Assembly: GCA_050291365.1 (NCBI GenBank)
Contig: JBNKJS010000028.1
Span: 1-23,332 of the forward strand
Length of the DNA stretch: 23,332 nucleotides
Direction: 5' to 3'
Source of the DNA: JAAGZL01 sp050291365
GTDB lineage: Bacteria > Pseudomonadota > Gammaproteobacteria > Chromatiales > Chromatiaceae
The position numbers and the translations under genes were made by a program. The notes below the pieces were generated by a model. It saw only the letters and a list, made by a program, of their open reading frames with translations. It ran no database searches and was not told where the DNA came from. Of this stretch, positions 1-6,799 are shown piece by piece; position 1 is the first letter of the stretch; every line of letters begins with the position of its first letter.

Positions 1-160
1 ACAGACAGTAGCCGCCTTTGATCTCGGCCGGGAAGGTCTTGAAGGTGTAGATCTCCAGACCGGCACGAGCACAGGCCGCCGAAATAAAATCACCAGTGGA
101 GACGATGCCCTCACCACCTTCACCCGCGATTCTTATGATCAGATCATTCTTTTCCGTCAT
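1..160 (-). CDS. korA: 2-oxoacid:ferredoxin oxidoreductase alpha subunit, N-terminal part (KorA-like), runs off the left edge
   Basis: Only the first 53 codons lie in the window; the ATG is at 158-160 and an AGGGGA ribosome site sits 4-9 bases upstream. The peptide has a glycine-rich start (IAGEGGEGIVSTGD) and then FKTFPAEIKGGY. This is the gamma-domain signature that opens the alpha subunit of 2-oxoglutarate and related 2-oxoacid:acceptor oxidoreductases. The family uses TPP and reduced ferredoxin to carboxylate succinyl-CoA to 2-oxoglutarate in the rTCA cycle, or runs the reverse reaction. A ferredoxin gene lies just upstream on the same strand, and aconitase and fumarate-reductase genes are nearby, which favours the 2-oxoglutarate enzyme in an rTCA setting. 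A 2-oxoacid enzyme of other specificity (pyruvate, isovalerate) cannot be excluded from this fragment. The TPP-binding beta subunit should follow beyond the edge. Confidence 0.85.
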   Translation of the reverse strand, partial: MTEKNDLIIRIAGEGGEGIVSTGDFISAACARAGLEIYTFKTFPAEIKGGYCL

Positions 161-290
161 GGGATTCCCCTAACAATTAAATACGTCCAGTAGCTATTAA
201 ACCGCTAATACTACCGGAATTGTAAAAAAAATATATTGATTCGATTTTTGTTGGCTACGAGAGCGAACAACTACTGGATGAAACTGATAG

Positions 291-614
291 CTACCAAACC
301 TCTGATGAAACCTTCAGACGCTCAACATGGTTATCGGCGAGAAGATGTTGATCAACGATCTCCGCCACATCCGCCTTGGTTACACCCCCGTACATAATGC
401 CTTCAGGATAGATCAGTACCACCGGGCCGGAATCACAACCGCCCATGCAACCGGCGCCGGTCAGCAGAAACTTTCCCCAGAGCCCTTTCTGCTCAAACTG
501 CTGTCCAAATTCAGCCATTACATCTCCCGCACCCTTCTCTGTGCAGGAACCACGCGGATGGCCAGCTGGTCTTGATTGGGTACAGACAAACACATGTTTT
601 TCTGGTCTAGCCAT
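291..614 (-). CDS. Thioredoxin-like [2Fe-2S] ferredoxin (Shethna/Aquifex type)
   Basis: A small soluble electron carrier of 107 residues. The four cysteines C11, C24, C56 and C60, with the spacing C-x12-C-x31-C-x3-C (CMGGC), match the thioredoxin-fold [2Fe-2S] ferredoxins known from Aquifex and Azotobacter. That family shares its fold with the NuoE/HoxE subunits of NADH dehydrogenases and hydrogenases. The start is an ATG behind AGAGG. The gene lies 130 bp upstream of korA on the same strand and about 190 bp downstream of pntB, so it may serve the oxoacid oxidoreductase. A role as a NuoE-like partner for the NuoF-like protein encoded at 8448-9701 is possible but speculative. The gap towards korA (161-290) holds a T8 run and the separated 7-base inverted repeat CCAGTAG/CTACTGG (187-193 and 271-277); no clear terminator was seen there. 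Confidence 0.88.
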   Translation of the reverse strand: MARPEKHVFVCTQSRPAGHPRGSCTEKGAGDVMAEFGQQFEQKGLWGKFLLTGAGCMGGCDSGPVVLIYPEGIMYGGVTKADVAEIVDQHLLADNHVERLKVSSEVW

Positions 615-805
615 AAATCAGCCTCTTTTCTTGTTTCTAATAATATCCAGGGTTCTTACAATCTATACATAGTATTAAAAATTATGCAGACGAAGAATAA
701 TAAAAAGATCTTACCCTACATCAGATTCTGCTAATACTATAATATTTTATCTCCTGACAGCACCACATTTCTTAAATACTGACGCCAGCTACCCAATCAA
801 ACACT

Positions 806-2200
806 CTATACAGTTGCCAAAATCCCCTCAACACTGGCCTTGGCATCTCCAAACAGCATGCGGCTGTTTTCCTTATAAAACAGTGGGTTCTGCACCCCCG
901 CATAACCCGTAGCCATGCTACGCTTCATCACTACTACCGTTTCGGCATTCCACACCTCCAACACCGGCATTCCTGCGATAGGGCTATTGGGATCGGTCTG
1001 GGCGGACGGATTTACGATGTCATTGGCACCAATTACCAGCACCGCATCGATCTCTGGAAACTCCCCATTGATCTCATCCATCTCAAAAACTATGTCATAG
1101 GGCACCTTGGCCTCCGCTAACAGTACGTTCATGTGCCCGGGCATGCGTCCGGCAACCGGGTGGATGGCAAAACGCACATTGATCCCTTTGTCACGCAGCT
1201 TCTTGGTGATGTCATAGATAGTGTGTTGTGCCTGGGCCACGGCCATGCCGTAACCAGGAACTATGACCACCTCTTTAGACTCCTTCAACAGCAGCCCCAC
1301 CTCTTCTGCAGATATGGCCACCACTTCACCCTGCTCCTCATCGCCCCCAGCCGCAACCGTGCCGCCCGCGCTACCGAAACCACCGGCGATTACGGAGAAA
1401 AATCTGCGATTCATTGCTCTACACATTATATAAGAGAGTATGGCGCCACTACTGCCCACCAAGGCACCAGTCACGATCAACAGATCATTGGATAGCATAA
1501 ACCCGGTGGCCGCCGCAGCCCAACCTGAGTAGCTGTTGAGCATGGAGATTACCACCGGCATATCGGCCCCACCAATGGCCATAACCATATGCACACCAAA
1601 GGCGAAGGCGATAAGGGTCATAAGGATCAGGGGGAACATGCCACCAGCAACGCTCTCGGCCCCAACAAAACCAATCCCCAGCCAGATACAGAGTAGCCCC
1701 AGACCCAGATTCAGCCAGTGCCGTGCCGGCAGGGCCAAGGGTTTGCTGGTGATCCTGGCGCTTAGTTTGCCAAAGGCGATCACAGAGCCGGTAAAGGTGA
1801 CCGCGCCGATCAGGACCCCGAGATATATCTCTATGTCATGGATGGTCTTTTCCGTTCCACTAAAATTGGCCTCGGGATCAAGATAGCTGGCAAAACCCAC
1901 CAGCACCGCCGCCAGTCCCACGAAGCTATGCAAAATGGCAACCAGCTCCGGCATTTGTGTCATCTGAACCCGGGCGGCAACCATGATGCCAATAACAGCG
2001 CCTATGATCATACAGAGAGCCAAGATGCCATAGCTGGTTACATAGGCTCCGGCAATGGTGGCGATCAGCGCAATGGCCATACCCAGGATGCCGTAGATAT
2101 TTCCACGTCTTGAGGTCTCTGGGCTGCTCAATCCCCCCAGGGCGAGGATAAACAGAACACTGGCAGCGATATATGCTGTGGTCAGCAGGCCTTCAGTCAT
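806..2200 (-). CDS. pntB: Proton-translocating NAD(P) transhydrogenase, beta subunit
   Basis: A membrane subunit of 464 residues, essentially the E. coli length of 462. It pairs with PntA to move hydride from NADH to NADP+ using the proton gradient. The N-terminal two thirds are hydrophobic helices. H91, D213 (in GGADMPVV) and N222, residues tied to proton passage in the E. coli enzyme, fall at exactly the same positions. The C-terminal domain III carries the NADP(H)-binding loop VPGYGMAVAQAQ (about 314-325), followed by the conserved HPVAGRMPGHMNVLLAEA and MKRSMATGYAG motifs. The ATG at 2198-2200 follows a GGAGAGGA site 12 bp after the pntA stop, so the two genes are one operon. In this neighbourhood it could supply NADPH for reductive carboxylation of 2-oxoglutarate (inference). 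Confidence 0.96.
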   Translation of the reverse strand: MTEGLLTTAYIAASVLFILALGGLSSPETSRRGNIYGILGMAIALIATIAGAYVTSYGILALCMIIGAVIGIMVAARVQMTQMPELVAILHSFVGLAAVLVGFASYLDPEANFSGTEKTIHDIEIYLGVLIGAVTFTGSVIAFGKLSARITSKPLALPARHWLNLGLGLLCIWLGIGFVGAESVAGGMFPLILMTLIAFAFGVHMVMAIGGADMPVVISMLNSYSGWAAAATGFMLSNDLLIVTGALVGSSGAILSYIMCRAMNRRFFSVIAGGFGSAGGTVAAGGDEEQGEVVAISAEEVGLLLKESKEVVIVPGYGMAVAQAQHTIYDITKKLRDKGINVRFAIHPVAGRMPGHMNVLLAEAKVPYDIVFEMDEINGEFPEIDAVLVIGANDIVNPSAQTDPNSPIAGMPVLEVWNAETVVVMKRSMATGYAGVQNPLFYKENSRMLFGDAKASVEGILATV

Positions 2201-2212
2201 TGTCCTCTCCCC

Positions 2213-3775
2213 CTACTTACGAAACATGCGTAGCATGCGTTGAGTTACGAAGAACCCGCCAAACACGTTAACGGTAGCAATAAGGGTCGCGATAGCGGCC
2301 AGGACCACCACAATCCAACTGGAGCTGGAGATCTGCAACAGGGCACCGATCACGATGATGCCACTGATGGCATTGGTAACACTCATAAGGGGTGTATGCA
2401 GCGCCGGGGTAACATTCCAGACCACCATATAACCCACAAAGACGGCCAGCACAAACACCGTAAAGTGCGATAAAAATGCGCTGGGTGCGACCTGACCCAG
2501 GCCATACAGGCAGACTGCACCAACGGCAAGTAGCAGCCAACTGCCCAGCCCGGAACCGGTCTTCTCCTTTTCGGCTGCTGGCTCAACAACCGGGGCCGCC
2601 TGTTTGGGGGGCGGGGCCGCCTGTAGTTTGGGGGCGGGCGGCGGCCAGGTGATTTCACCCTCTTTCACTACGGTAGTGCCGCGAATCACCTCATCCTCCA
2701 TGTCCACATCTATCTGGCCATCCTTCTCTTTGCACAGCTCACCCAGGAGATGGCGCAGGTTGGTTCCATATAACTGGCTGGATTGGGCCGCCATCCTGGA
2801 GGGCAGATCGGTATAGCCGATGATGGTCACGCAATGTTTGACCAGGATCTTGTCCGGCTCGGTCAGGGCACAGTTACCGCCCTGTTCGGCGGCCAGATCT
2901 ACGATCACACTGCCTTCACGCATGGATTCAACCATGCCTTCAGTTATCAATTCTGGCGCCGGCTTACCTGGAATCAGGGCAGTAGTGATGATGATATCCA
3001 CCTCCATCGCCTGGCGTGCAAACAGCTCCATCTCCGCCTTGATGAATTCAGGACTCATGGTCTTGGCATAACCGCCAACACCTCCGCCCTCTTCTTCAAA
3101 ATCAAGCATCAGGAACTCGGCACCCATGCTCTCCACCTGCTCCTTAACCTCAGGACGTGTGTCAAAGGAACGGACCACTGCACCCATACTGCCGGCAGCA
3201 CCAACAGCAGCCAGGCCGGCAACACCAGCCCCGATAATAAGAATCTTGGCTGGCGGTACCTTGCCAGCGGCGGTGATCTGTCCGGTGAAGAAACGACCAA
3301 AATTCGCGGCGGCCTCAATAACTGCACGGTAACCGGCTATGTTCGCCATGGAGCTTAGGGCGTCCAGCTTCTGGGCGCGGGAGATACGCGGCACACTGTC
3401 CATGGCCAGGACTGTTGCCTTAGTTTTGGATAGTCTCTCCAGCAGATCTGGATTCTGGGCTGGCCAGAGAAAACTGATTAGGGTCTTACCCTCCTGCAGC
3501 AGGTCAGCCTCATGCACGCCCAGGGTTGGATGGGGTTCCGGACCTCGCACCTTGAGGATGATATCCGACTGCTCCCACACCGACTTGGCCCCATTGACAA
3601 CCTCTGCGCCCTCTTCCCGGTATGCGTCATCCAGAAAATCAGCGGCGGCACCAGCCCCGGCCTCAACCACAACCTCGAAACCGAGTTTCTTGAGCCAACC
3701 TATGGTCTCGGGAGTCGCAGCAACCCTTCTCTCGTTTGGGTGGACCTCCTTGGGGATTCCAATCCTCATCGACAT
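2213..3775 (-). CDS. pntA: Proton-translocating NAD(P) transhydrogenase, alpha subunit
   Basis: The NAD(H)-binding subunit, about 520 residues, close to the 510 of E. coli. It opens with RIGIPKEVHPNERRVA and keeps MDSVPRISRAQ, the Rossmann motif IGAGVAGLAAVGAAGSMGA, FDTRPEVKEQVESMGAEF and TALIPGKPAPELIT. A proline/alanine-rich linker near residues 375-405 leads to about four membrane helices, so alpha1 and alpha2 are fused as in enterobacteria rather than split into PntAA and PntAB. The start is ambiguous. GTG 3778, ATG 3775 and ATG 3769 are all in frame behind AGGAGAGG. ATG 3775 has the best spacing, while ATG 3769 aligns with the E. coli start. It is followed closely by pntB. Its own candidate promoter lies just downstream of the aconitase terminator, so it is probably transcribed separately from aconitase. 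Confidence 0.95.
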   Translation of the reverse strand: MSMRIGIPKEVHPNERRVAATPETIGWLKKLGFEVVVEAGAGAAADFLDDAYREEGAEVVNGAKSVWEQSDIILKVRGPEPHPTLGVHEADLLQEGKTLISFLWPAQNPDLLERLSKTKATVLAMDSVPRISRAQKLDALSSMANIAGYRAVIEAAANFGRFFTGQITAAGKVPPAKILIIGAGVAGLAAVGAAGSMGAVVRSFDTRPEVKEQVESMGAEFLMLDFEEEGGGVGGYAKTMSPEFIKAEMELFARQAMEVDIIITTALIPGKPAPELITEGMVESMREGSVIVDLAAEQGGNCALTEPDKILVKHCVTIIGYTDLPSRMAAQSSQLYGTNLRHLLGELCKEKDGQIDVDMEDEVIRGTTVVKEGEITWPPPAPKLQAAPPPKQAAPVVEPAAEKEKTGSGLGSWLLLAVGAVCLYGLGQVAPSAFLSHFTVFVLAVFVGYMVVWNVTPALHTPLMSVTNAISGIIVIGALLQISSSSWIVVVLAAIATLIATVNVFGGFFVTQRMLRMFRK

Positions 3776-3848
3776 CACCCTCTCCTCTTCGCCCTATGGG
3801 TAGTTGGTTAGTGTGGAATACCAAGTAAAATAATAGGCCATCCAGGGC

Positions 3849-3879
3849 ATTTAACTACAGCGATCTCGGGTTTTGTCAA
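3849..3879 (-). promoter_or_regulatory. Candidate sigma-70-type promoter for pntAB
   Basis: Reading the minus strand, a perfect TTGACA (3874-3879) is followed after 19 bases by TTAAAT (3849-3854), about 75 bp before the pntA start. The spacer is longer than the ideal 17 and the -10 is imperfect, so this is only a candidate. It sits directly downstream of the aconitase terminator, where a separate pntAB promoter would be expected. Confidence 0.4.
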
Positions 3880-3887
3880 AAAACTGC

Positions 3888-3928
3888 CAAAAAAATGGCC
3901 GGATGCCCTATAAGAGGGCATCCGGCCG
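3888..3928 (-). terminator. Rho-independent terminator of the aconitase gene
   Basis: A perfect 12-bp stem, GGCCGGATGCCC (3897-3908) with GGGCATCCGGCC (3916-3927), around a 7-base loop. On the minus strand it is followed after one base by seven Ts (3889-3895). It lies about 20 bp past the aconitase stop and faces the same way, so aconitase is probably a single-gene transcript. Confidence 0.9.
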
Positions 3929-3949
3929 GTTCAGATGTTACGGCAAAAA

Positions 3950-5869
3950 TCAGCCGTTATTATTCATCTTGAAGTAAGCCAGGGCGCCGCCGGCTTTCAG
4001 GATTGCAACATCCTTTGGCTCGAAAGCAGGCTCAAGTGGAATAGTCTCACCATTGACCTGCATGGAGAGATCACCTTCCAGATTAGAGACATCAATAGAG
4101 ACCGTGTCTCCCTGACTGACCTTGTCGTAGTCCTCTGTGTTCTTGAAGGTAAGAGGCACTATGCCGAAGTTGACCAGGTTGGCCACGTGGATACGGGCAA
4201 ACTGGGCCACCACCACGGCGCGGACACCAAGCCAACGCGGACAGAGCGCAGCATGCTCACGGGAGCTACCCTGGCCGTAGTTCTCACGGCCAACCAGCAC
4301 ACCATGACCACCGGCATCGCGATGTGCTACTGCACGTTCACCAAAGGTGGGATCCACCTGATTGAAGGTGGCCTGCATGGCATACTCTTTTACGTTGGAA
4401 CGCAACGGCAGATAGATACCGGCTGGTTGGATATCGTCGGTACTGATGTTGTCACCCATCTTCAGCAGCACTTCACCCTTCAGGGTGTCTGGCAGCGGAT
4501 CGAAAGCAGGTAACGGCATGATGTTGGGGCCCTGAACAACCTCCACCTTCTCCGCCTCTTCCTGTGGGATCGGCATAACGAAGGATGCAGAGTCATCCAC
4601 CTGAGGTGAATCCTGGAAATTAACATCCTCAGTCGGGACGGTGATCACCCCGGTCAAGGCGCTAGCCGCCGCAACCAGTGGGCTGACCAGATGCACCTCG
4701 GCGTCCTCGGTACCGGAACGTTTCGGGAAGTTACGGTTGAAGGTACGCAGACTCAGACCCTTACTGACTGGGGAACCGCCCTGGCCGATACATGCACCAC
4801 AGCCGTTCTCCATGATACGAACCCCTGACTGAAACAGGGAGGCAACATAACCAGAGTTAGCCAACTGGGTGGCCACCGCACGTGATCCCGGATAGAGCAG
4901 GGTATCAACCACAACTCGCTTGCCCTTCAGCATCTCGGCAAAGGCGGCGATATTCTCATAGGAGCTGTTGGTACAGCTGCCCACACACACCTGATGAACC
5001 TTGTCACCCGCCCTCTGAGAGGCCTTCTCCACATTTCCTGGAGATGGGTAGATGGCAATGAGCGGCTGCAGCTCGTCCAGATTGATATCGATCTGATCAG
5101 CGTACTCAGCACCATCATCGGCAGCCATAGGCTTGTAGTCACCTCCGCGGTTACGGCTCTCCAAATACTCCTTGGTGCGCTCATCGCTGGGGAAGATAGA
5201 GGTGGAAGCACCCATCTCTGCGCCCATGTTAGTGACGGTGGCACGCTCGGTCAGGGAGAGTGAAGCAACCCCAGGACCGGCATATTCAAAGATCTTGCCC
5301 TTACCGCCCTTAACCCCAACGATAGATAGCATCTTGAGGATTACGTCCATGGCCATTACGCCAGGCTGGAGGGAACCGGTGAGGTTCACCTTTACCACCT
5401 GAGGCATGGGCAGCTTATACTCGCCGGTCGCCATGGCCAGGGCTACATCATAACCGCCGGCACCAAAGTAGATGGCTCCCATGCCGCCTGCGTTCACGGT
5501 GTGGCTGTCAGCGCCAATACCGGTCATGCCAGGCTTTACGAAGTTCTCTATATTAAGGAAGTGGCAGATACCTGTGCCAGGCGGCGAAAAGATGATGCCC
5601 AATTTTTTCGAAACTGTGCGCAGATATTCATGGTCATCTGGATTACGAAAACCAGACTGCATCATGGAGTGATCCACAAAGTTTACTGAGAGGGGCTTAA
5701 CCCTTTTTACGCCCATGGCCTCAAGCTGCAACATACACATGGTGCCGGTTGCGTCCTGAGTAAATGCCTCATCAATTTTTAGCGTAACTACCTGGCCTGC
5801 TGCTGGTAAATCTCCTCCGCCCACTAGATGTTCAGAAAAGATTTTTTCCGTTAAATTCATCGGTTTCAT
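3950..5869 (-). CDS. acn: Aconitate hydratase, short Aquifex-type
   Basis: Interconverts citrate and isocitrate through cis-aconitate with a [4Fe-4S] cluster. The protein is 639 residues, much shorter than AcnA (about 890) or AcnB (about 865), and matches the short aconitase subfamily known from Aquifex-like rTCA organisms. The cluster cysteines are C299 (VGSCTNSSYEN) and C357/C360 (NGCGACIGQGG). The IGADSHTVNAGGMGA motif lies at about 118-132. The C-terminal swivel domain has GDNISTDDI (472-480) and the substrate-binding YGQGSSREHAAL (531-542). The ATG at 5867-5869 has GAGG six bases upstream; a second in-frame ATG three codons later is less well placed. The gene is divergent from the fumarate-reductase-like operon across 289 bp and is closed by a strong terminator. 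The context suggests it serves the rTCA cycle, though it would also work oxidatively. Confidence 0.95.
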   Translation of the reverse strand: MKPMNLTEKIFSEHLVGGGDLPAAGQVVTLKIDEAFTQDATGTMCMLQLEAMGVKRVKPLSVNFVDHSMMQSGFRNPDDHEYLRTVSKKLGIIFSPPGTGICHFLNIENFVKPGMTGIGADSHTVNAGGMGAIYFGAGGYDVALAMATGEYKLPMPQVVKVNLTGSLQPGVMAMDVILKMLSIVGVKGGKGKIFEYAGPGVASLSLTERATVTNMGAEMGASTSIFPSDERTKEYLESRNRGGDYKPMAADDGAEYADQIDINLDELQPLIAIYPSPGNVEKASQRAGDKVHQVCVGSCTNSSYENIAAFAEMLKGKRVVVDTLLYPGSRAVATQLANSGYVASLFQSGVRIMENGCGACIGQGGSPVSKGLSLRTFNRNFPKRSGTEDAEVHLVSPLVAAASALTGVITVPTEDVNFQDSPQVDDSASFVMPIPQEEAEKVEVVQGPNIMPLPAFDPLPDTLKGEVLLKMGDNISTDDIQPAGIYLPLRSNVKEYAMQATFNQVDPTFGERAVAHRDAGGHGVLVGRENYGQGSSREHAALCPRWLGVRAVVVAQFARIHVANLVNFGIVPLTFKNTEDYDKVSQGDTVSIDVSNLEGDLSMQVNGETIPLEPAFEPKDVAILKAGGALAYFKMNNNG

Positions 5870-6158
5870 ATATCCTCACCCTAAAGCGTTAACTGTCTGT
5901 TTCCGTAAGAAATCCAGTATTTATTTTCATGAAAAAACAGCGATCAATCATACTTCGAACTCTTCGTATAAATCCAACAATAAGAAATATAAAAGCTGCT
6001 AAGTTTTTTAATTCTTTGGGATTTTAATACACTAAAATATTAATAACCCCGCATCATTACACTGTAATCGCCACCCTATCAGGGTATATTGTTGCCTAAA
6101 CAAGGTAGATTAGAGTACATTAATAATCCATCAATTACTAATACTGGCTATTGAGTAT
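5870..6158. promoter_or_regulatory. Divergent intergenic region between aconitase and the fumarate-reductase-like operon
   Basis: 289 AT-rich bases with no gene on either strand, which must hold the promoters for both directions. For the plus-strand operon a weak candidate is TTGCCT (6092-6097) with TACATT (6116-6121) at 18-base spacing, about 40 bp before the first start codon. No convincing minus-strand promoter pair or operator palindrome was seen. The shared control region would allow joint regulation of aconitase and the reductase (inference). Confidence 0.5.
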
Positions 6159-6788
6159 ATGAATATTGAACCGCAAGTAACGGTTACCATAAACGGAAAC
6201 GAGATTAAGGCGCCCCCATCTCTCTCCACCATCCAGGCACTCTGGTACGCCGGCTACCCCAGGGTGCAAAGCGTAGGCTGCCTTGAGGGGGTGTGTGGGT
6301 CATGCCGTATTCTGGTGCGTCGCGCCGGAAGCAACGAGGTAAGCATGGCCCTAGGCTGCCAGACCCTGATTGAAGAGGGGATGGAGGTCAATTTTCTGGT
6401 ATTCCCTACCCCAACCCATCACACCTACAACCTGGAAGAGATACCCAATTCATGGGAAGTTCAAACCCAGTTTCACCGTATCTTCCCTGAGTCTGCGAAC
6501 TGCCGCAGCTGTAACGGCTGCACCAAGTCCTGCCCTAAGGATATAGACGTGAAAGAGGGTGTGGCCCTAGCCAATAAGGGCAAGTTCGGAGAGGCAGGCG
6601 AGCTATTTGTGGAGTGCGTCATGTGCAACTTCTGTATGACCGCATGTCCCGAGTACATTGCACCCAACCATGTGGGGCTGTTCTCTAGAAGGGTAACTGC
6701 ATACTTTCATACCCGCCCATCTAATTTGATTAATCGCCTGGAGAAGATGCGCAAGGGCGAGCTCAAGGTCGATATTGACCATGATTAA
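6159..6788 (+). CDS. frdB: Fumarate reductase/succinate dehydrogenase-like iron-sulfur subunit, compact, three clusters
   Basis: A soluble electron-transfer subunit of 209 residues, shorter than usual SdhB/FrdB (about 240). An N-terminal plant-type [2Fe-2S] domain has C41, C46, C49 (CLEGVCGSC) and C67. Two ferredoxin-like motifs follow: C115-x2-C118-x2-C121-x3-C125P and C153-x2-C156-x2-C159-x3-C163P. In E. coli FrdB the residue matching C156 is valine and the third cluster is [3Fe-4S]. Here all four cysteines are present, so two [4Fe-4S] clusters are predicted, as in HdrC or the N-terminal half of thiol:fumarate reductase TfrB. The inter-motif helical segment is short (27 residues between C125 and C153). 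No HdrB-like CCG domain and no membrane segment are present. It is first in the operon, 11 bp before the flavoprotein gene. The ATG at 6159 has only a weak ribosome site. Confidence 0.85.
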   Translation: MNIEPQVTVTINGNEIKAPPSLSTIQALWYAGYPRVQSVGCLEGVCGSCRILVRRAGSNEVSMALGCQTLIEEGMEVNFLVFPTPTHHTYNLEEIPNSWEVQTQFHRIFPESANCRSCNGCTKSCPKDIDVKEGVALANKGKFGEAGELFVECVMCNFCMTACPEYIAPNHVGLFSRRVTAYFHTRPSNLINRLEKMRKGELKVDIDHD

Positions 6789-6799
6789 CCGGAGCTAAC

